Below, in pieces: positions 17,367 through 26,066 of a stretch of DNA of 64,000 nt. This DNA comes from Bradyrhizobium sp. SZCCHNS1050 (GTDB taxonomy: Bacteria > Pseudomonadota > Alphaproteobacteria > Rhizobiales > Xanthobacteraceae), in the NCBI RefSeq assembly GCF_032484785.1, contig NZ_JAUETR010000001.1, positions 806,001-870,000 on the forward strand. The letters are read 5' to 3'. The notes beneath the pieces were generated by a model, which ran no database searches, was not told the DNA's origin, and was given only the letters and a program-made list of their open reading frames with translations. Position 1 is the stretch's first letter; each line of letters opens with the position of its first letter. The translations under genes were made by a program, and so were the position numbers.

Positions 17367-17900
17367 CTAGAGAAGGCCAGCAAAACCAAGACAGCCGCCC
17401 GCGGCGAGCAGCCAGAGCGGATTGAGTCGCGTCATAGATGCAACGACTGCGGCAAGGACCGTCAGCGCGAACGCCCGCCACGTCTGGTCGGAAGCCTGAC
17501 CGAGAATCCATGCGCTCGCCGCCATCAAGCCGATCGACAACGGCACCAGCGTCGCCTGCAGCATGGCGGGCCAGCGCGCATCCCGCGCATTCGAGAGCCA
17601 GCGGCTGACAAAATAGGAGAGCACGGCGGTGGGACCGCACATCGCGATCGTCGCGACCGCCGCACCTGCCACGCCTGCGACCGAATAGCCGATCAGGGTG
17701 ACGATCAGAACGTTGGGCCCGGGCGACAATTGCGAGAGTGCGAACAGATCGGCGAACTGTTTGTCCGTCATCCAGTGCCGGGCCTCGACTGCAACACGTT
17801 GCAGTTCGGGAATCGCCGCCACTGCGCCGCCAACCGCAAACAGCGAGATCAACGCAAAGGTCCAGAACAGCTGGAACAACGGATTGTCGTCCCCGCTCAT
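17367..17900 (-). CDS. chrA: Chromate transporter, second half-size subunit
   Basis: 177-residue short-chain CHR protein, one of two that together replace a full-length ChrA (about 400 residues). LISLFAVGGAVAAIPELQRVAV, WMTDKQFADLFALSQLSPGPN and VLIVTLIGYSVAGVAGA are the CHR domain signatures. Its start overlaps the stop of the upstream partner by four bases. Export of chromate is the family role, but some family members carry other substrates. The C-terminus has four or five further membrane helices. Confidence 0.9.
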   Translation of the reverse strand: MSGDDNPLFQLFWTFALISLFAVGGAVAAIPELQRVAVEARHWMTDKQFADLFALSQLSPGPNVLIVTLIGYSVAGVAGAAVATIAMCGPTAVLSYFVSRWLSNARDARWPAMLQATLVPLSIGLMAASAWILGQASDQTWRAFALTVLAAVVASMTRLNPLWLLAAGGCLGFAGLL

Positions 17901-18493
17901 CGTGCCGACCGCGTCTTGGCATAGGTGACGGCTAGGCTGAGCGGCACGGCCACCAGCAGAACCTCCTGAAGCGGCAGGCGCGCCAGCCCGATCGCCACGA
18001 ACACGCCAGCCACGACGGCAACGCCCGCCACGTCGCTCTTCTTCAGGAGCGGCGAGATCATGCGAAACACCACCGACGCCAGCAGACCCACGGCCACGCA
18101 GGACACGCCTGCAAGCGCCCGTCGCCACGTGTCGGCTTGTCCAAAATGACCGTAGATGGCACCGAGAGAGGTGATCAGCAGCATCGGTGGTCCGAGCAGG
18201 CCTGCAAAGGCAGCGATTCCACCCGCGACACCGCGCAATCGCGCGCCGAACACCACGGAGAAATTCACGATGTTCGGTCCGGGCAGGAAATGACAGAGCG
18301 CGAAGGTCGCGTTGAACTCCTCCGCCGTCATCCAGTGATGCTCATCGACGATCGCACGCCGCGCGAACACCAGCACGCCGCCGAAGCCCGACAGCGACAT
18401 TTTCGCGAATGCGAAGAAGAGCGTGCGGAGGCTGGGCGGGTGTCTGGCGATGTCGGCAGCGGGAGAGGCAACCTGCGCAGCTTCGGGAGGCAT
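17897..18493 (-). CDS. chrA: Chromate transporter, first half-size subunit
   Basis: 198-residue CHR-domain membrane protein: SLSGFGGVLVFARRAIVDEHHWMTAEEF and ALCHFLPGPNIVNFSVVFGAR match the domain's FGGP and PGP motifs. The start is uncertain: ATG at 18493 is used, but in-frame codons as far as 18598 are possible, and upstream ribosome-site evidence is poor. It is coupled to the downstream subunit by an ATGA overlap, the standard arrangement of heterodimeric CHR transporters. Confidence 0.85.
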   Translation of the reverse strand: MPPEAAQVASPAADIARHPPSLRTLFFAFAKMSLSGFGGVLVFARRAIVDEHHWMTAEEFNATFALCHFLPGPNIVNFSVVFGARLRGVAGGIAAFAGLLGPPMLLITSLGAIYGHFGQADTWRRALAGVSCVAVGLLASVVFRMISPLLKKSDVAGVAVVAGVFVAIGLARLPLQEVLLVAVPLSLAVTYAKTRSAR

Positions 18494-18639
18494 GCCGCAC
18501 TGTAGGAGGACGAAAACCAGGCTGCCAAGGTCGAACCAGAGGTTCCCAGCAGCCGCCCACATTTTTGTCGCGCGCCGCGGCGTTTCGGCCCTGTGCATCC
18601 GCCGGCCGGCGGCCTATATAGGGGGTGCCGGCTTGCCGG

Positions 18640-18940
18640 CTATGGAAATAAATCGCCGTCGAAATAAACCATTCGGACCCGGGGGCGGTACCCGGCGCCT
18701 CCACCAAAGCCCACCGACAGATGGGTTTTGGCGGGGGCGAAATAGGATCGACGAGGGCGTAAAGGGCGAGCTTTTTCCCGGTATTGTTCCGCCGTTATCG
18801 GGCTACTGCAATAGTTGCCAACGACAACTTTGCTCCGGTTGCTCAGGCTGCGTAACGCAGTTTGAAAGACCACCTTAAAGTCCTAACGGGTTAAGCTCCG
18901 TTAGGCGGGGTTCGGAGGCACCTGGCAACAGAAGCCTCCA
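18640..18940 (+). ncRNA. ssrA: tmRNA, circularly permuted two-piece form
   Basis: Rescues stalled ribosomes and tags the nascent peptide for proteolysis. The tag frame is at 18817-18855 and reads ANDNFAPVAQAA then TAA, an alphaproteobacterial tag. The gene is permuted: the acceptor piece comes first, with T-stem CCGGG/CCCGG around a seven-base loop (18679-18695) and 3' end CCTCC-A-CCA at 18706. A spacer of 26 bases follows, then the 5' end of the coding piece, GGGGGCG at 18733-18739, which pairs with CGCCTCC of the acceptor piece to rebuild the acceptor stem. The hairpins CTAACGG/CCGTTAG and GGAGGC/GCCTCC close the 3' side. Outer ends are approximate. Confidence 0.93.
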
Positions 18941-19203
18941 CTTTCACTTGCCCCGCTTTGGCCGGTCTCCCCGTCGCGGGCCGTGCTGTCCCCAGTTTTT
19001 TGGCGCGTCATCCGTTCATTCCTCCGTTGACCGGACTTCCGCCAGCTTCTACCCGTTCCCATATCTGGCGATCGACCGGCATGGCTGCTGACCTCGGCAC
19101 CGATGCCGGGTACGATGTGACTGACGCGAGTCGGGAATGCTGCTGCCTGCCGGGCGCGGCCGCTCGACACGTCGGGCGCAGCCCTCACGATACAGGACCG
19201 ATC

Positions 19204-19734
19204 ATGGCGACGGATCATATTCGATACGATGTGCTGGCGCGCGACGCGTTGCGCGGGGTGCTGCGCCGGGTGCTGACCGACGCTGCTGCCCATGGTCTCC
19301 CGGGCGAGCATCATTTCTTCATCACCTTCGTGTCCAAGGCCGAGGGCGTGAAGCTGTCGCCGCGGCTGCTCGCGCAATATCCGGAGGAGATGACGATCAT
19401 CCTGCAACACCAGTTCTGGGATCTGGTGGTTTCGGAGGATCGGTTCGAGGTCGGCCTGTCGTTCGGCGGCATCCCTGAGCGCCTCGTGGTGCCGTTCCAC
19501 GCGATCAAGAGCTTCTTCGATCCGTCCGTGCAATTCGGACTGCAGTTCGAGCCGTCGGAGGCGATTGCCGAGACGCCGCCAGCTCCGAAGCTGCCGGCCG
19601 CACCGGCGCCATCGGCCATCGCCGGTCCGCTGCCTGCGACACCGGCCGAGACCAGCGACGACAAGCCGCTCCCGCCGGCCTCGCCGGGAGAAGGCGCCGA
19701 GGTCGTGCGCCTGGACCGTTTCCGCAAGAAGTAG
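19204..19734 (+). CDS. sspB: SspB-alpha, ClpXP adaptor for tmRNA-tagged proteins
   Basis: 176 residues. The N-terminal domain (about 1-115: DHIRYDVLARDALRGVLRRVL, HHFFITFVSKAEGVKLS, FEVGLSFGGIPERLVVPFHAI) is the SspB substrate-binding fold, which binds the tmRNA peptide. A flexible Ala/Pro linker follows. The last residues EVVRLDRFRKK form the hydrophobic/basic tail that docks on the ClpX zinc-binding domain. The tmRNA gene producing its substrate tag lies 264 bases upstream. The ATG is the first plausible start; the sequence before it has no protein-like character. Confidence 0.93.
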   Translation: MATDHIRYDVLARDALRGVLRRVLTDAAAHGLPGEHHFFITFVSKAEGVKLSPRLLAQYPEEMTIILQHQFWDLVVSEDRFEVGLSFGGIPERLVVPFHAIKSFFDPSVQFGLQFEPSEAIAETPPAPKLPAAPAPSAIAGPLPATPAETSDDKPLPPASPGEGAEVVRLDRFRKK

Positions 19735-19830
19735 GCGCATTCGCCGCGCGCGGAACGCCGGTTGGACCACTAGATTGAAGCATGCTTGAACCGGTCGACG
19801 CCGGTTCACCACCAATCATGGGCATGCTTC

Positions 19831-21255
19831 ATGGCACATTCAGCAAATCCATCATCGCACGGAGCGACGCGCACGGAGACCGACAGCTTCGGCCCGATCG
19901 AGGTCGCCGCCGATCGCTATTGGGGCGCGCAGACCGAGCGCAGCCGTCAGAATTTCCGCATCGGCCACGACCGCATGCCGATCGCCATCGTGCACGCGCT
20001 TGCGCTGGTGAAGATGGCCGCGGCCCAGACCAACCGCGAGCTCGGCCTGCTCGAGCCGCGCATGGCGGACGCCATCGTCCAAGCGGCGCAGGAGGTCATC
20101 GACGGCAAGCTCGACGACCACTTTCCGCTGGTCGTCTGGCAGACCGGCTCGGGCACCCAGAGCAACATGAACCTCAACGAGGTGATCGCCAATCGCGCCA
20201 GCGAGCTGCTGGGGGGCGAGCGCGGCACCAAGAAGCCCGTTCATCCGAACGACCACGTCAACATGAGCCAGTCGTCCAACGACTCGTTCCCGACCGCGAT
20301 GCACATCGCCGCAGCGCGCGCGATCTCGGGCCATCTGGTGCCGGCGCTGTCGGAGCTGCTGGCGGCATTGCGCGCCAAGCAGGAGGCGTTCGCGGACATC
20401 GTCAAGATCGGCCGCACCCACACCCAGGACGCCACGCCGCTCACGCTGGGGCAGGAGTTCTCCGGCTACGCCGCGCAGGTCGAGAGCGCGATCGCAAGAA
20501 TCGAGATTGCGGCGCGGGATCTCCTGCCGCTGGCGCAGGGCGGCACCGCCGTGGGCACCGGCCTGAACGCGGATCCGAAGTTCGCAAAGCTGTTCGCCAA
20601 GCATGTTGCCGACATCACCGGCCTGCCCTTCACCAGCGCGGCCAACAAATTCGAGGCGCTCGCGTCCAACGACGCCTATGTGTACACCCATGGTGCGCTG
20701 AATGCGGCGGCCGCCGGCCTGTTCAAGATCGCTAACGACATCCGCTTCCTCGGCTCAGGCCCGCGCTCCGGATTGGGAGAATTGATCCTGCCGGAGAACG
20801 AGCCGGGCTCCTCGATCATGCCGGGCAAGGTGAACCCGACGCAGTGCGAAGCGCTCACGATGGTGTGTTGCCAGGTGTTCGGCAATCACACGGCGATCAC
20901 CATGGGCGGCAGTCAGGGTCATTTCGAACTGAACGTCTACAAACCATTGCTTTCACATTGCATGATGCAGTCCATACAATTACTAGGTGATTCAGCACGT
21001 TCATTCAGCGAACATTGCGTAACCGGTATTCAGGCCGACGCTGCTCGCATTCGCGAGCTGATGGAGCGCTCGCTGATGCTGGTGACAGCGCTTGCGCCGA
21101 AGATCGGCTACGACAACGCTGCCAAGGTCGCGAAATCAGCGCATCAGCGCGGCACCACGCTGAAACAAGAGGCCTTGCGGCTCGGTCTCGTCTCCGAGGA
21201 CGAATTCGACCGCCTCGTTCAACCCGAGAGGATGACAAGGCCGGGGCGAGCGTAG
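19831..21255 (+). CDS. fumC: Fumarate hydratase, class II
   Basis: Iron-free fumarase of the citric acid cycle, converting fumarate to malate. 474 residues, normal for the family. [56 protein letters not shown] and the superfamily signature [17 protein letters not shown] are all present. ATG at 19831 (MAHSANPS) is chosen; an in-frame ATG lies 45 bases upstream. Codons 370-400 (about 20935-21020) use TCA, TTA, CTA and CGT in an AT-rich patch unlike the rest of the gene. Confidence 0.97.
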   Translation: MAHSANPSSHGATRTETDSFGPIEVAADRYWGAQTERSRQNFRIGHDRMPIAIVHALALVKMAAAQTNRELGLLEPRMADAIVQAAQEVIDGKLDDHFPLVVWQTGSGTQSNMNLNEVIANRASELLGGERGTKKPVHPNDHVNMSQSSNDSFPTAMHIAAARAISGHLVPALSELLAALRAKQEAFADIVKIGRTHTQDATPLTLGQEFSGYAAQVESAIARIEIAARDLLPLAQGGTAVGTGLNADPKFAKLFAKHVADITGLPFTSAANKFEALASNDAYVYTHGALNAAAAGLFKIANDIRFLGSGPRSGLGELILPENEPGSSIMPGKVNPTQCEALTMVCCQVFGNHTAITMGGSQGHFELNVYKPLLSHCMMQSIQLLGDSARSFSEHCVTGIQADAARIRELMERSLMLVTALAPKIGYDNAAKVAKSAHQRGTTLKQEALRLGLVSEDEFDRLVQPERMTRPGRA

Positions 21256-21261
21256 CGGTAG

Positions 21262-21279
21262 CCCCGTAGTACTACGGGG
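21262..21279. terminator. Perfect 18-base palindrome after fumC
   Basis: CCCCGTAGT followed directly by ACTACGGGG, seven bases after the fumC stop codon. It could form a hairpin as a terminator or RNA 3' end, though no T run follows; it could also be a protein-binding site. Confidence 0.5.
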
Positions 21280-21493
21280 GGTGATGCAATTCTCGCTGTT
21301 AACCCCTAAAGGATACTCTCGACTACAAGTTCTGCTGCGTTTGTTGAGTAAACAAATCCCGCTCGCAACGACGCGAATGGCCATCGAACTATCAGGGAGC
21401 GATGACATGATTGTCTGGAGAACGCCTGGGCTCATCCGCGCAATGCGCATGCTCTCGTCGCGACGTTCGATGGCTTAGATGATTGGAGCAAGC

Positions 21494-21679
21494 ATGGGTG
21501 ATGTCATCAACTTGAAGCGTTTCAGAAAGCGCGTGGAGCGCGATCAGGAAGCGAAGGTCGCCGAAAGCAACCGCGCTCGCTTCGGCAGGACGAAGTCCGA
21601 ACGCGCAACTGACGCCCAACGCGACAAGCGCGCGAACGAATTACTCGATCAACATCGTATCAATGGCGAGGACGCGTGA
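21494..21679 (+). CDS. DUF4169 small protein
   Basis: 61 residues, highly charged and probably helical: MGDVINLKRFRKRVERDQEA, then RARFGRTKSERATDAQRDKR. This is the DUF4169 pattern, of unknown function and common in alphaproteobacteria. It overlaps the next gene (TGATG), so the two are cotranslated. The fixed pairing with an RHH-type protein hints at a shared nucleic-acid-related role. Confidence 0.85.
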   Translation: MGDVINLKRFRKRVERDQEAKVAESNRARFGRTKSERATDAQRDKRANELLDQHRINGEDA

Positions 21680-21966
21680 TGAAGTCGCCCGTCGTAAAAC
21701 GTTCAATCGTGGTCGCAGGCCACAAGACCAGCGTCAGCCTCGAAGAGGCCTTCTGGAACGGCATGAAGGAGATTTCGGGTCTCCGTAACATGACCCTGTC
21801 CGAGCTGGTCGGAGAGATCGACAACAATCGCCAGCAGGGCAACCTGTCCTCGGCGATCCGGCTGTTCGTGCTCGACCACTTCAAGAGCCGCGCCGCAGCG
21901 TCTTCAGGCCTCGAGCCGAAGGCGGCGGTGGACACCCGGCACACGGCAGCCGCCGCGGCTCCTTGA
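21679..21966 (+). CDS. Ribbon-helix-helix domain protein
   Basis: 95 residues. VVKRSIVVAGHKTSVSLEEAFWNGMKEISGLRNMTLSELVGEID is an RHH_4-type fold; RQQGNLSSAIRLFVLDHFK completes the domain. The C-terminal 30 residues are Ala-rich and probably disordered. Such RHH proteins follow DUF4169 genes and fumC in many relatives; the DNA target, if any, is unknown. The ATG overlaps the stop of the previous gene. Confidence 0.87.
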   Translation: MKSPVVKRSIVVAGHKTSVSLEEAFWNGMKEISGLRNMTLSELVGEIDNNRQQGNLSSAIRLFVLDHFKSRAAASSGLEPKAAVDTRHTAAAAAP

Positions 21967-21996
21967 GGCAGATCAGACGGCGATCCGCCCGGCCTG

Positions 21997-22013
21997 TTTA
22001 AAATCGCTCTAAG
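21997..22013. promoter_or_regulatory. Candidate Irr-type iron control element
   Basis: TTTAAAATCGCTCTAAG resembles the iron control element consensus of rhizobial Irr (TTTAGAA, three bases, TTCTAAA) at 11 of 14 defined positions. It lies 60 bases before the feoA start, the expected place for iron control of feoAB. A separate hairpin, GCGGCAT/ATGCCGC, lies directly after it (22018-22037). Confidence 0.5.
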
Positions 22014-22073
22014 ATGCCGCGGCATTTAACATGCCGCGCTTGACCTCTTGGCACGCGATTGAAAATACAGGCT

Positions 22074-22349
22074 ATGAGCGAAATCTGCGATACAAGGCCG
22101 CCTCAGCCGCTCGGTCTCGCCCGGCGAGGCTATACCGGAACAATCCAGCATCTGGCTGCGGGCGGCGCAAGCTCGTCCCTGCCGGACGTCGAATTGGAGA
22201 GCCGGCTGATCGAACTGGGCTTCGTCGAGGGCGCCCGGGTCGAAATCCTGCATGAGGGGATCGTCGGGCGCGACCCGATCGCCGTGCGTGTCGACAACAT
22301 CACCGTCGCGGTCCGCCGGCGCGAGGCCATGGCCGTCATCGTGGCATAG
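22074..22349 (+). CDS. feoA: FeoA, ferrous iron transport accessory protein
   Basis: 91-residue SH3-like cytoplasmic protein needed for FeoB activity. PLGLARRGYTGTIQHLAAGG starts the barrel, then LPDVELESRLIELGFVEGARVEILHEGIVGRDPIAVRV and the final strand ITVAVRRREAMAVIV, a typical FeoA end. The start ATG has only a weak ACAGG upstream. FeoB begins 20 bases downstream. Confidence 0.94.
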   Translation: MSEICDTRPPQPLGLARRGYTGTIQHLAAGGASSSLPDVELESRLIELGFVEGARVEILHEGIVGRDPIAVRVDNITVAVRRREAMAVIVA

Positions 22350-22369
22350 GCCGCGCGGAAAGCGTCGTC

Positions 22370-24247
22370 ATGGAAAGCCCTCTGCTGCATCTGGCCCTGG
22401 TGGGTACGCCCAACAGCGGCAAGACCTCGCTGTTCAACGCGCTGACGGGAAGCCGCCAGAAGGTCGCGAACTATCCCGGGGTCACGGTCGAGCGCAAAGA
22501 GGGCGCCTTCGTCACCCCGCAGGGCCGCCAGGTCTCGCTGGTCGACCTGCCCGGCACCTATTCCTTGCGCGGTCGCAGCCCTGACGAGGAAATCACCAGG
22601 GATTTCGTGCTGGGACGTGCCACCGGCGAGGTCCTGCCCGACCTGGTGTTGTGCGTTGCCGACTCCACCAACCTCAGGTTGACCATCCGGCTGCTGCTCG
22701 AGCTCAAGAGCACCGGCCGGCCGCTGGCGCTCGTGCTCAACATGTTCGACATCGCCAAGCGGCGCGGCGTAACGGTCGACGTCTCCGCGCTGTCGCAGGC
22801 GCTGGGCGTGCCGGTCGTGACGTCGATCGCCGTGCGCAAGGGCGGCACCGACGACCTGCTGCGGCTGACCGACGAACTCCTGGCCCAGGCGGCCGCGGCC
22901 ACCGGAGAGCGCGCCAACACCTGGCGTCCCCTCACGGTCCCGGAGCTGCGCGCCACCCAGCGCGAGGCCGACCGTATCATCGCGGAGACGGTCAGCCTGC
23001 CCGAGCGGCCCGATACCTGGACCGCCCGGATCGATGCCATCGCGCTGCATCCGGTCGGCGGCCTGCTGATCCTGCTGGCGATCCTGTTCGTGATGTTTCA
23101 GGGGGTGTTCGCCTGGGCCCAGCCGCTGATGCAGGTGCTATCGGCGGCTTTTGATGCGCTCGGCCAGCTCGTTCACGACGAGCTTCCCGAAGGCCTGCTG
23201 CAGAGCTTCCTGCAGAACGGGGTGATCTCCGGCGTCGGCAGCGTCATCGTCTTCCTGCCGCAGATCATCATCATCTTCCTGTTCATCCTGCTCCTGGAAG
23301 ATTTCGGCTACATGGCGCGCGCGGCGTTCCTGATGGACCGCATCATGGGCGGCGCCGGGCTGCATGGCCGCGCCTTCATCCCGCTGCTCTCGAGCTTTGC
23401 CTGCGCCATTCCCGGCATCATGGCGACACGCGTGATCGACAACCGGCGCGACCGGCTCACCACGATTCTGATCGCGCCGCTGATGACCTGCTCGGCGCGG
23501 ATCCCGGTCTATACGCTGATCATTTCGGCCTTCATCCCGCCGACGAAGATCTGGGGCCTGGTCAACCTGCAGGGCCTGGTGATGTTCGGGCTCTACGCCG
23601 CCGGGATCATCAGCGCGCTGCTGGTGTCGTTCCTGGTCAAGTTCTTCCTGATGCGCGACTACCAGCCGGCGCCGTTCATGCTGGAGCTGCCGGACTACAA
23701 GATGCCGCGGTTGCGCAGCATCGCGATCGGCGTATACACCCGCGCCAAGATGTTCCTGCAACGCGCCGGCACCACGATCTTCGCGATGATGGTGCTGATC
23801 TGGTTCCTGGCGTCGTTCCCGCAGCCGCCGGAGGGCGCGACCGAGCCCGCGATCAATTACAGCCTCGCGGCGATGATCGGCCAGGCGATCGCCCCCCTGC
23901 TCTCGCCGGTCGGCTTCAACTGGCAGATCGCGGTGGCGCTGGTACCCGGCATGGCCGCCCGCGAAGTCGCAGTCGCCGCGCTCGGCACCGTCTATGCGAT
24001 CGAAGGCGGCAAGGAGGCCGCCGAGCAGATCGGACAGGTGCTGGCCAGCAAATGGAGCCTCGCCACGGCGCTGGCGCTGCTCGCCTGGTACATTTTCGCC
24101 CCGCAATGCGCCTCGACGCTCGCCGTCATCCGCCGAGAAACCGGCAGCTGGCGCTGGATGGCTGTCACCTTCTTCTACATGTTCGCGCTGGCCTATGCGG
24201 CGGCGTTCGCGACCTACCACATCGCGGTCGCGATGGGCGCGGGCTGA
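22370..24247 (+). CDS. feoB: FeoB, ferrous iron transporter GTPase
   Basis: Inner-membrane Fe(II) importer of 625 residues. The N-terminal G domain has GTPNSGKTS at residues 12-20 (G1), VDLPGTYSLRG (G3) and NMFDIAKRRG (G4). A GDI-like helical region follows to about residue 220. The membrane part contains two Gate repeats, with ARAAFLMDRIMGGAGLHGRAFIPLLSSFACAIPGI and SPVGFNWQIAVALVPGMAAREVAVAALGTVYAI. It is shorter than enterobacterial FeoB and lacks the C-terminal cytosolic FeoC-like part. Confidence 0.97.
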   Translation: MESPLLHLALVGTPNSGKTSLFNALTGSRQKVANYPGVTVERKEGAFVTPQGRQVSLVDLPGTYSLRGRSPDEEITRDFVLGRATGEVLPDLVLCVADSTNLRLTIRLLLELKSTGRPLALVLNMFDIAKRRGVTVDVSALSQALGVPVVTSIAVRKGGTDDLLRLTDELLAQAAAATGERANTWRPLTVPELRATQREADRIIAETVSLPERPDTWTARIDAIALHPVGGLLILLAILFVMFQGVFAWAQPLMQVLSAAFDALGQLVHDELPEGLLQSFLQNGVISGVGSVIVFLPQIIIIFLFILLLEDFGYMARAAFLMDRIMGGAGLHGRAFIPLLSSFACAIPGIMATRVIDNRRDRLTTILIAPLMTCSARIPVYTLIISAFIPPTKIWGLVNLQGLVMFGLYAAGIISALLVSFLVKFFLMRDYQPAPFMLELPDYKMPRLRSIAIGVYTRAKMFLQRAGTTIFAMMVLIWFLASFPQPPEGATEPAINYSLAAMIGQAIAPLLSPVGFNWQIAVALVPGMAAREVAVAALGTVYAIEGGKEAAEQIGQVLASKWSLATALALLAWYIFAPQCASTLAVIRRETGSWRWMAVTFFYMFALAYAAAFATYHIAVAMGAG

Positions 24248-24263
24248 GCCCGCGCCCTCCGCG

Positions 24264-25052
24264 TCAGCGCGCGGCGTCGACATGCAGCGCGAAGCCGCGC
24301 GCGTCCGGCGCGCCGAGCTCAGGACGAAGCTGCATCGACGGGATCAGATAGTCGCCGTGGTTCTGCCGCCGGTACGGAATCGGCTGATCCGTGAACAGCG
24401 TCCGCATCCGCGCGCGCAGTCGGTCAGCGATCTCAACAAATCCGGCCTCGTCGATCCGGCTCGCCTTGTGCGCCACGAAGGCCGGCAGCACGTCGAAGCC
24501 GGGATAGAACAGGATGCCATGGTTGATCGGAAACAGCAGATCGTCGATCGGCCCGTTGATGCCGCGCGCCGAATAGTGCTCCTCCCAGCCGCCGGTGGTC
24601 ACGACCAGCATCGCGCGCTTGCCGGCAAACACACCCTCGCCATAGCGGTTGCCCCAGCGCTTGTCGCTGTGCTCGCCGACGCCATAGGTGAAGCCGTAGG
24701 AATACACCCGGTCGACCCAGCCCTTGAGAATCGCGGGCATCGTGAACCACCACAGCGGGAACTGCAGGATGACCGCGTCGGCCCACAAGAGCTTCTCTTG
24801 CTCGGCCCTAACGTCGTCAGTGAGCGTGTGCGTCTTGAAGGCCTCGCCCGACGCGGTGGCAACGTTGAGGCGCGCATCCGGCGGCAGTTGCGGAAAGTCG
24901 GCGCGATCCGCAGCCGCCTTCCAGCCGATCGCATAGAGATCCGAGACCCTGACCTGATGGCCTTGAGATTCGAGCTCGGCGGCCGCGACGTCGCGTAGGG
25001 CGCCGTTGAGCGAGCGGGGTTCTGGGTGGGCGGAGACGAGCAGCACATTCAT
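24264..25052 (-). CDS. NAD(P)H dehydrogenase (quinone), flavodoxin-fold
   Basis: 262-residue NQO1/YwrO-type FAD or FMN reductase. MNVLLVSAHPEPRSLNGALRD is the flavin phosphate loop, VILQFPLWWFTMPAILKGWVDRVYSYGFTYG the second loop, and MLVVTTGGWEEHYSARGINGPID the third. It is encoded divergently from a LysR regulator across 89 bases that hold a T-N11-A palindrome, so it is the likely target of that regulator, probably induced by a quinone or electrophile. Confidence 0.92.
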   Translation of the reverse strand: MNVLLVSAHPEPRSLNGALRDVAAAELESQGHQVRVSDLYAIGWKAAADRADFPQLPPDARLNVATASGEAFKTHTLTDDVRAEQEKLLWADAVILQFPLWWFTMPAILKGWVDRVYSYGFTYGVGEHSDKRWGNRYGEGVFAGKRAMLVVTTGGWEEHYSARGINGPIDDLLFPINHGILFYPGFDVLPAFVAHKASRIDEAGFVEIADRLRARMRTLFTDQPIPYRRQNHGDYLIPSMQLRPELGAPDARGFALHVDAAR

Positions 25053-25107
25053 GGCCTTGATCCCTTTGCTGGAACAGCCGGAACATAGACGCGCGCCACC
25101 TATCCAC

Positions 25108-25120
25108 TATATGGCATATA
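25108..25120. promoter_or_regulatory. LysR-type binding site, T-N11-A palindrome
   Basis: TATATGGCATATA is a perfect dyad that fits the T-N11-A rule for LysR-type regulators. It lies in the 89-base divergent region, 22 bases before the LysR start and 56 bases before the reductase start, suitable for control of both. Confidence 0.65.
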
Positions 25121-25141
25121 TCGATAACATTATGCTGATTT

Positions 25142-26065
25142 ATGGATAAGTCAGGCATCAGCCTCATCAACATGCGCAGCTTCGTCCGGGTTGCCGAGCG
25201 CGGCAGCCTGTCGGCCGTGGCGCGCGAGCTCGGGCTGGGCCAATCCACCATCTCGCGTCACCTTCAGGAATTGGAGGATGCGATCGGCGTGCCGCTGCTC
25301 AGCCGCACCACCCGGCGCGTCACCCTGACCGACGAAGGCAGCCGCTATTACGCGAACTGCGTCCAGATCCTCCGCCTGATCGACCAGGCCGGCGACGAGG
25401 CACGCGGTGCGCGTGGCGCCGCCGCCGGCACGATCCGGATCTCCTGTACGGCGGCCTTCGGGATCCTGCACATCACGCGGCTGGTCTTCGCGTTCCAGGA
25501 TCGCTATCCGGACATCGCGATCGATCTCAATTTGACCGACGAGCGCATCGACCTCGTGCGGGAGGGTGTCGACATCGCACTGCGTCTCGCTCCGCTCACC
25601 GACAGTTCTCTGAAGCTGCGGCCGCTCGGCTACTCGCACCGGCTTCTTGTCGCCTCGCCGGACTATCTGGAGAAACGCGGCACGCCGCGCACGCCGCAGG
25701 AGCTGATCGGGCATGACGGCGTCCGCATGACCAACGTCGCGGGCAGCGAGTCGCTCGTCGTCATGGGACCCGACGGAGAACGCCATGAGGTGCCGTTCAG
25801 AGGCTGCTTCCGCACCAATCACGGACTCGCGGTTCGAGAGGCCGTGCTGTCCGGGCGCGGAATCGGCGGGAGCCATGCGTGGCTGGTCGACGACCTCATC
25901 GCGGCTGGCAGGCTGACGGTCATCCTGCCCGACCACCGTCTGCCATCGACTCCCCTCAACATGCTGATCGTCCCGGAGCGCGCCGGCATCGCGCGCGTGC
26001 GGCTGCTGATCGACTATCTCGCCGAGGAGATCGTCCGGCTGCCCGGCATCCGGCCCGAGCCCTGA
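25142..26065 (+). CDS. LysR-family regulator, divergent from quinone reductase
   Basis: 307 residues. The helix-turn-helix is at about residues 7-65 (SLINMRSFVRVAERGSLSAVARELGLGQSTISRHLQELED, LLSRTTRRVTLTDEG). The effector domain follows from about 95 and is of the CrgA/YafC type (ISCTAAFGILHITRLVFAFQ). It probably acts on the divergent flavodoxin-fold reductase through the palindrome between them. Its stop is one base from the convergent QuiC-like stop. Confidence 0.93.
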   Translation: MDKSGISLINMRSFVRVAERGSLSAVARELGLGQSTISRHLQELEDAIGVPLLSRTTRRVTLTDEGSRYYANCVQILRLIDQAGDEARGARGAAAGTIRISCTAAFGILHITRLVFAFQDRYPDIAIDLNLTDERIDLVREGVDIALRLAPLTDSSLKLRPLGYSHRLLVASPDYLEKRGTPRTPQELIGHDGVRMTNVAGSESLVVMGPDGERHEVPFRGCFRTNHGLAVREAVLSGRGIGGSHAWLVDDLIAAGRLTVILPDHRLPSTPLNMLIVPERAGIARVRLLIDYLAEEIVRLPGIRPEP

Positions 26066-26066
26066 G

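Noticed and set aside
18423..18878. 151-codon frame on the plus strand
   Set aside because: It runs across the tmRNA gene in a different frame from the tag and has no protein-like features.
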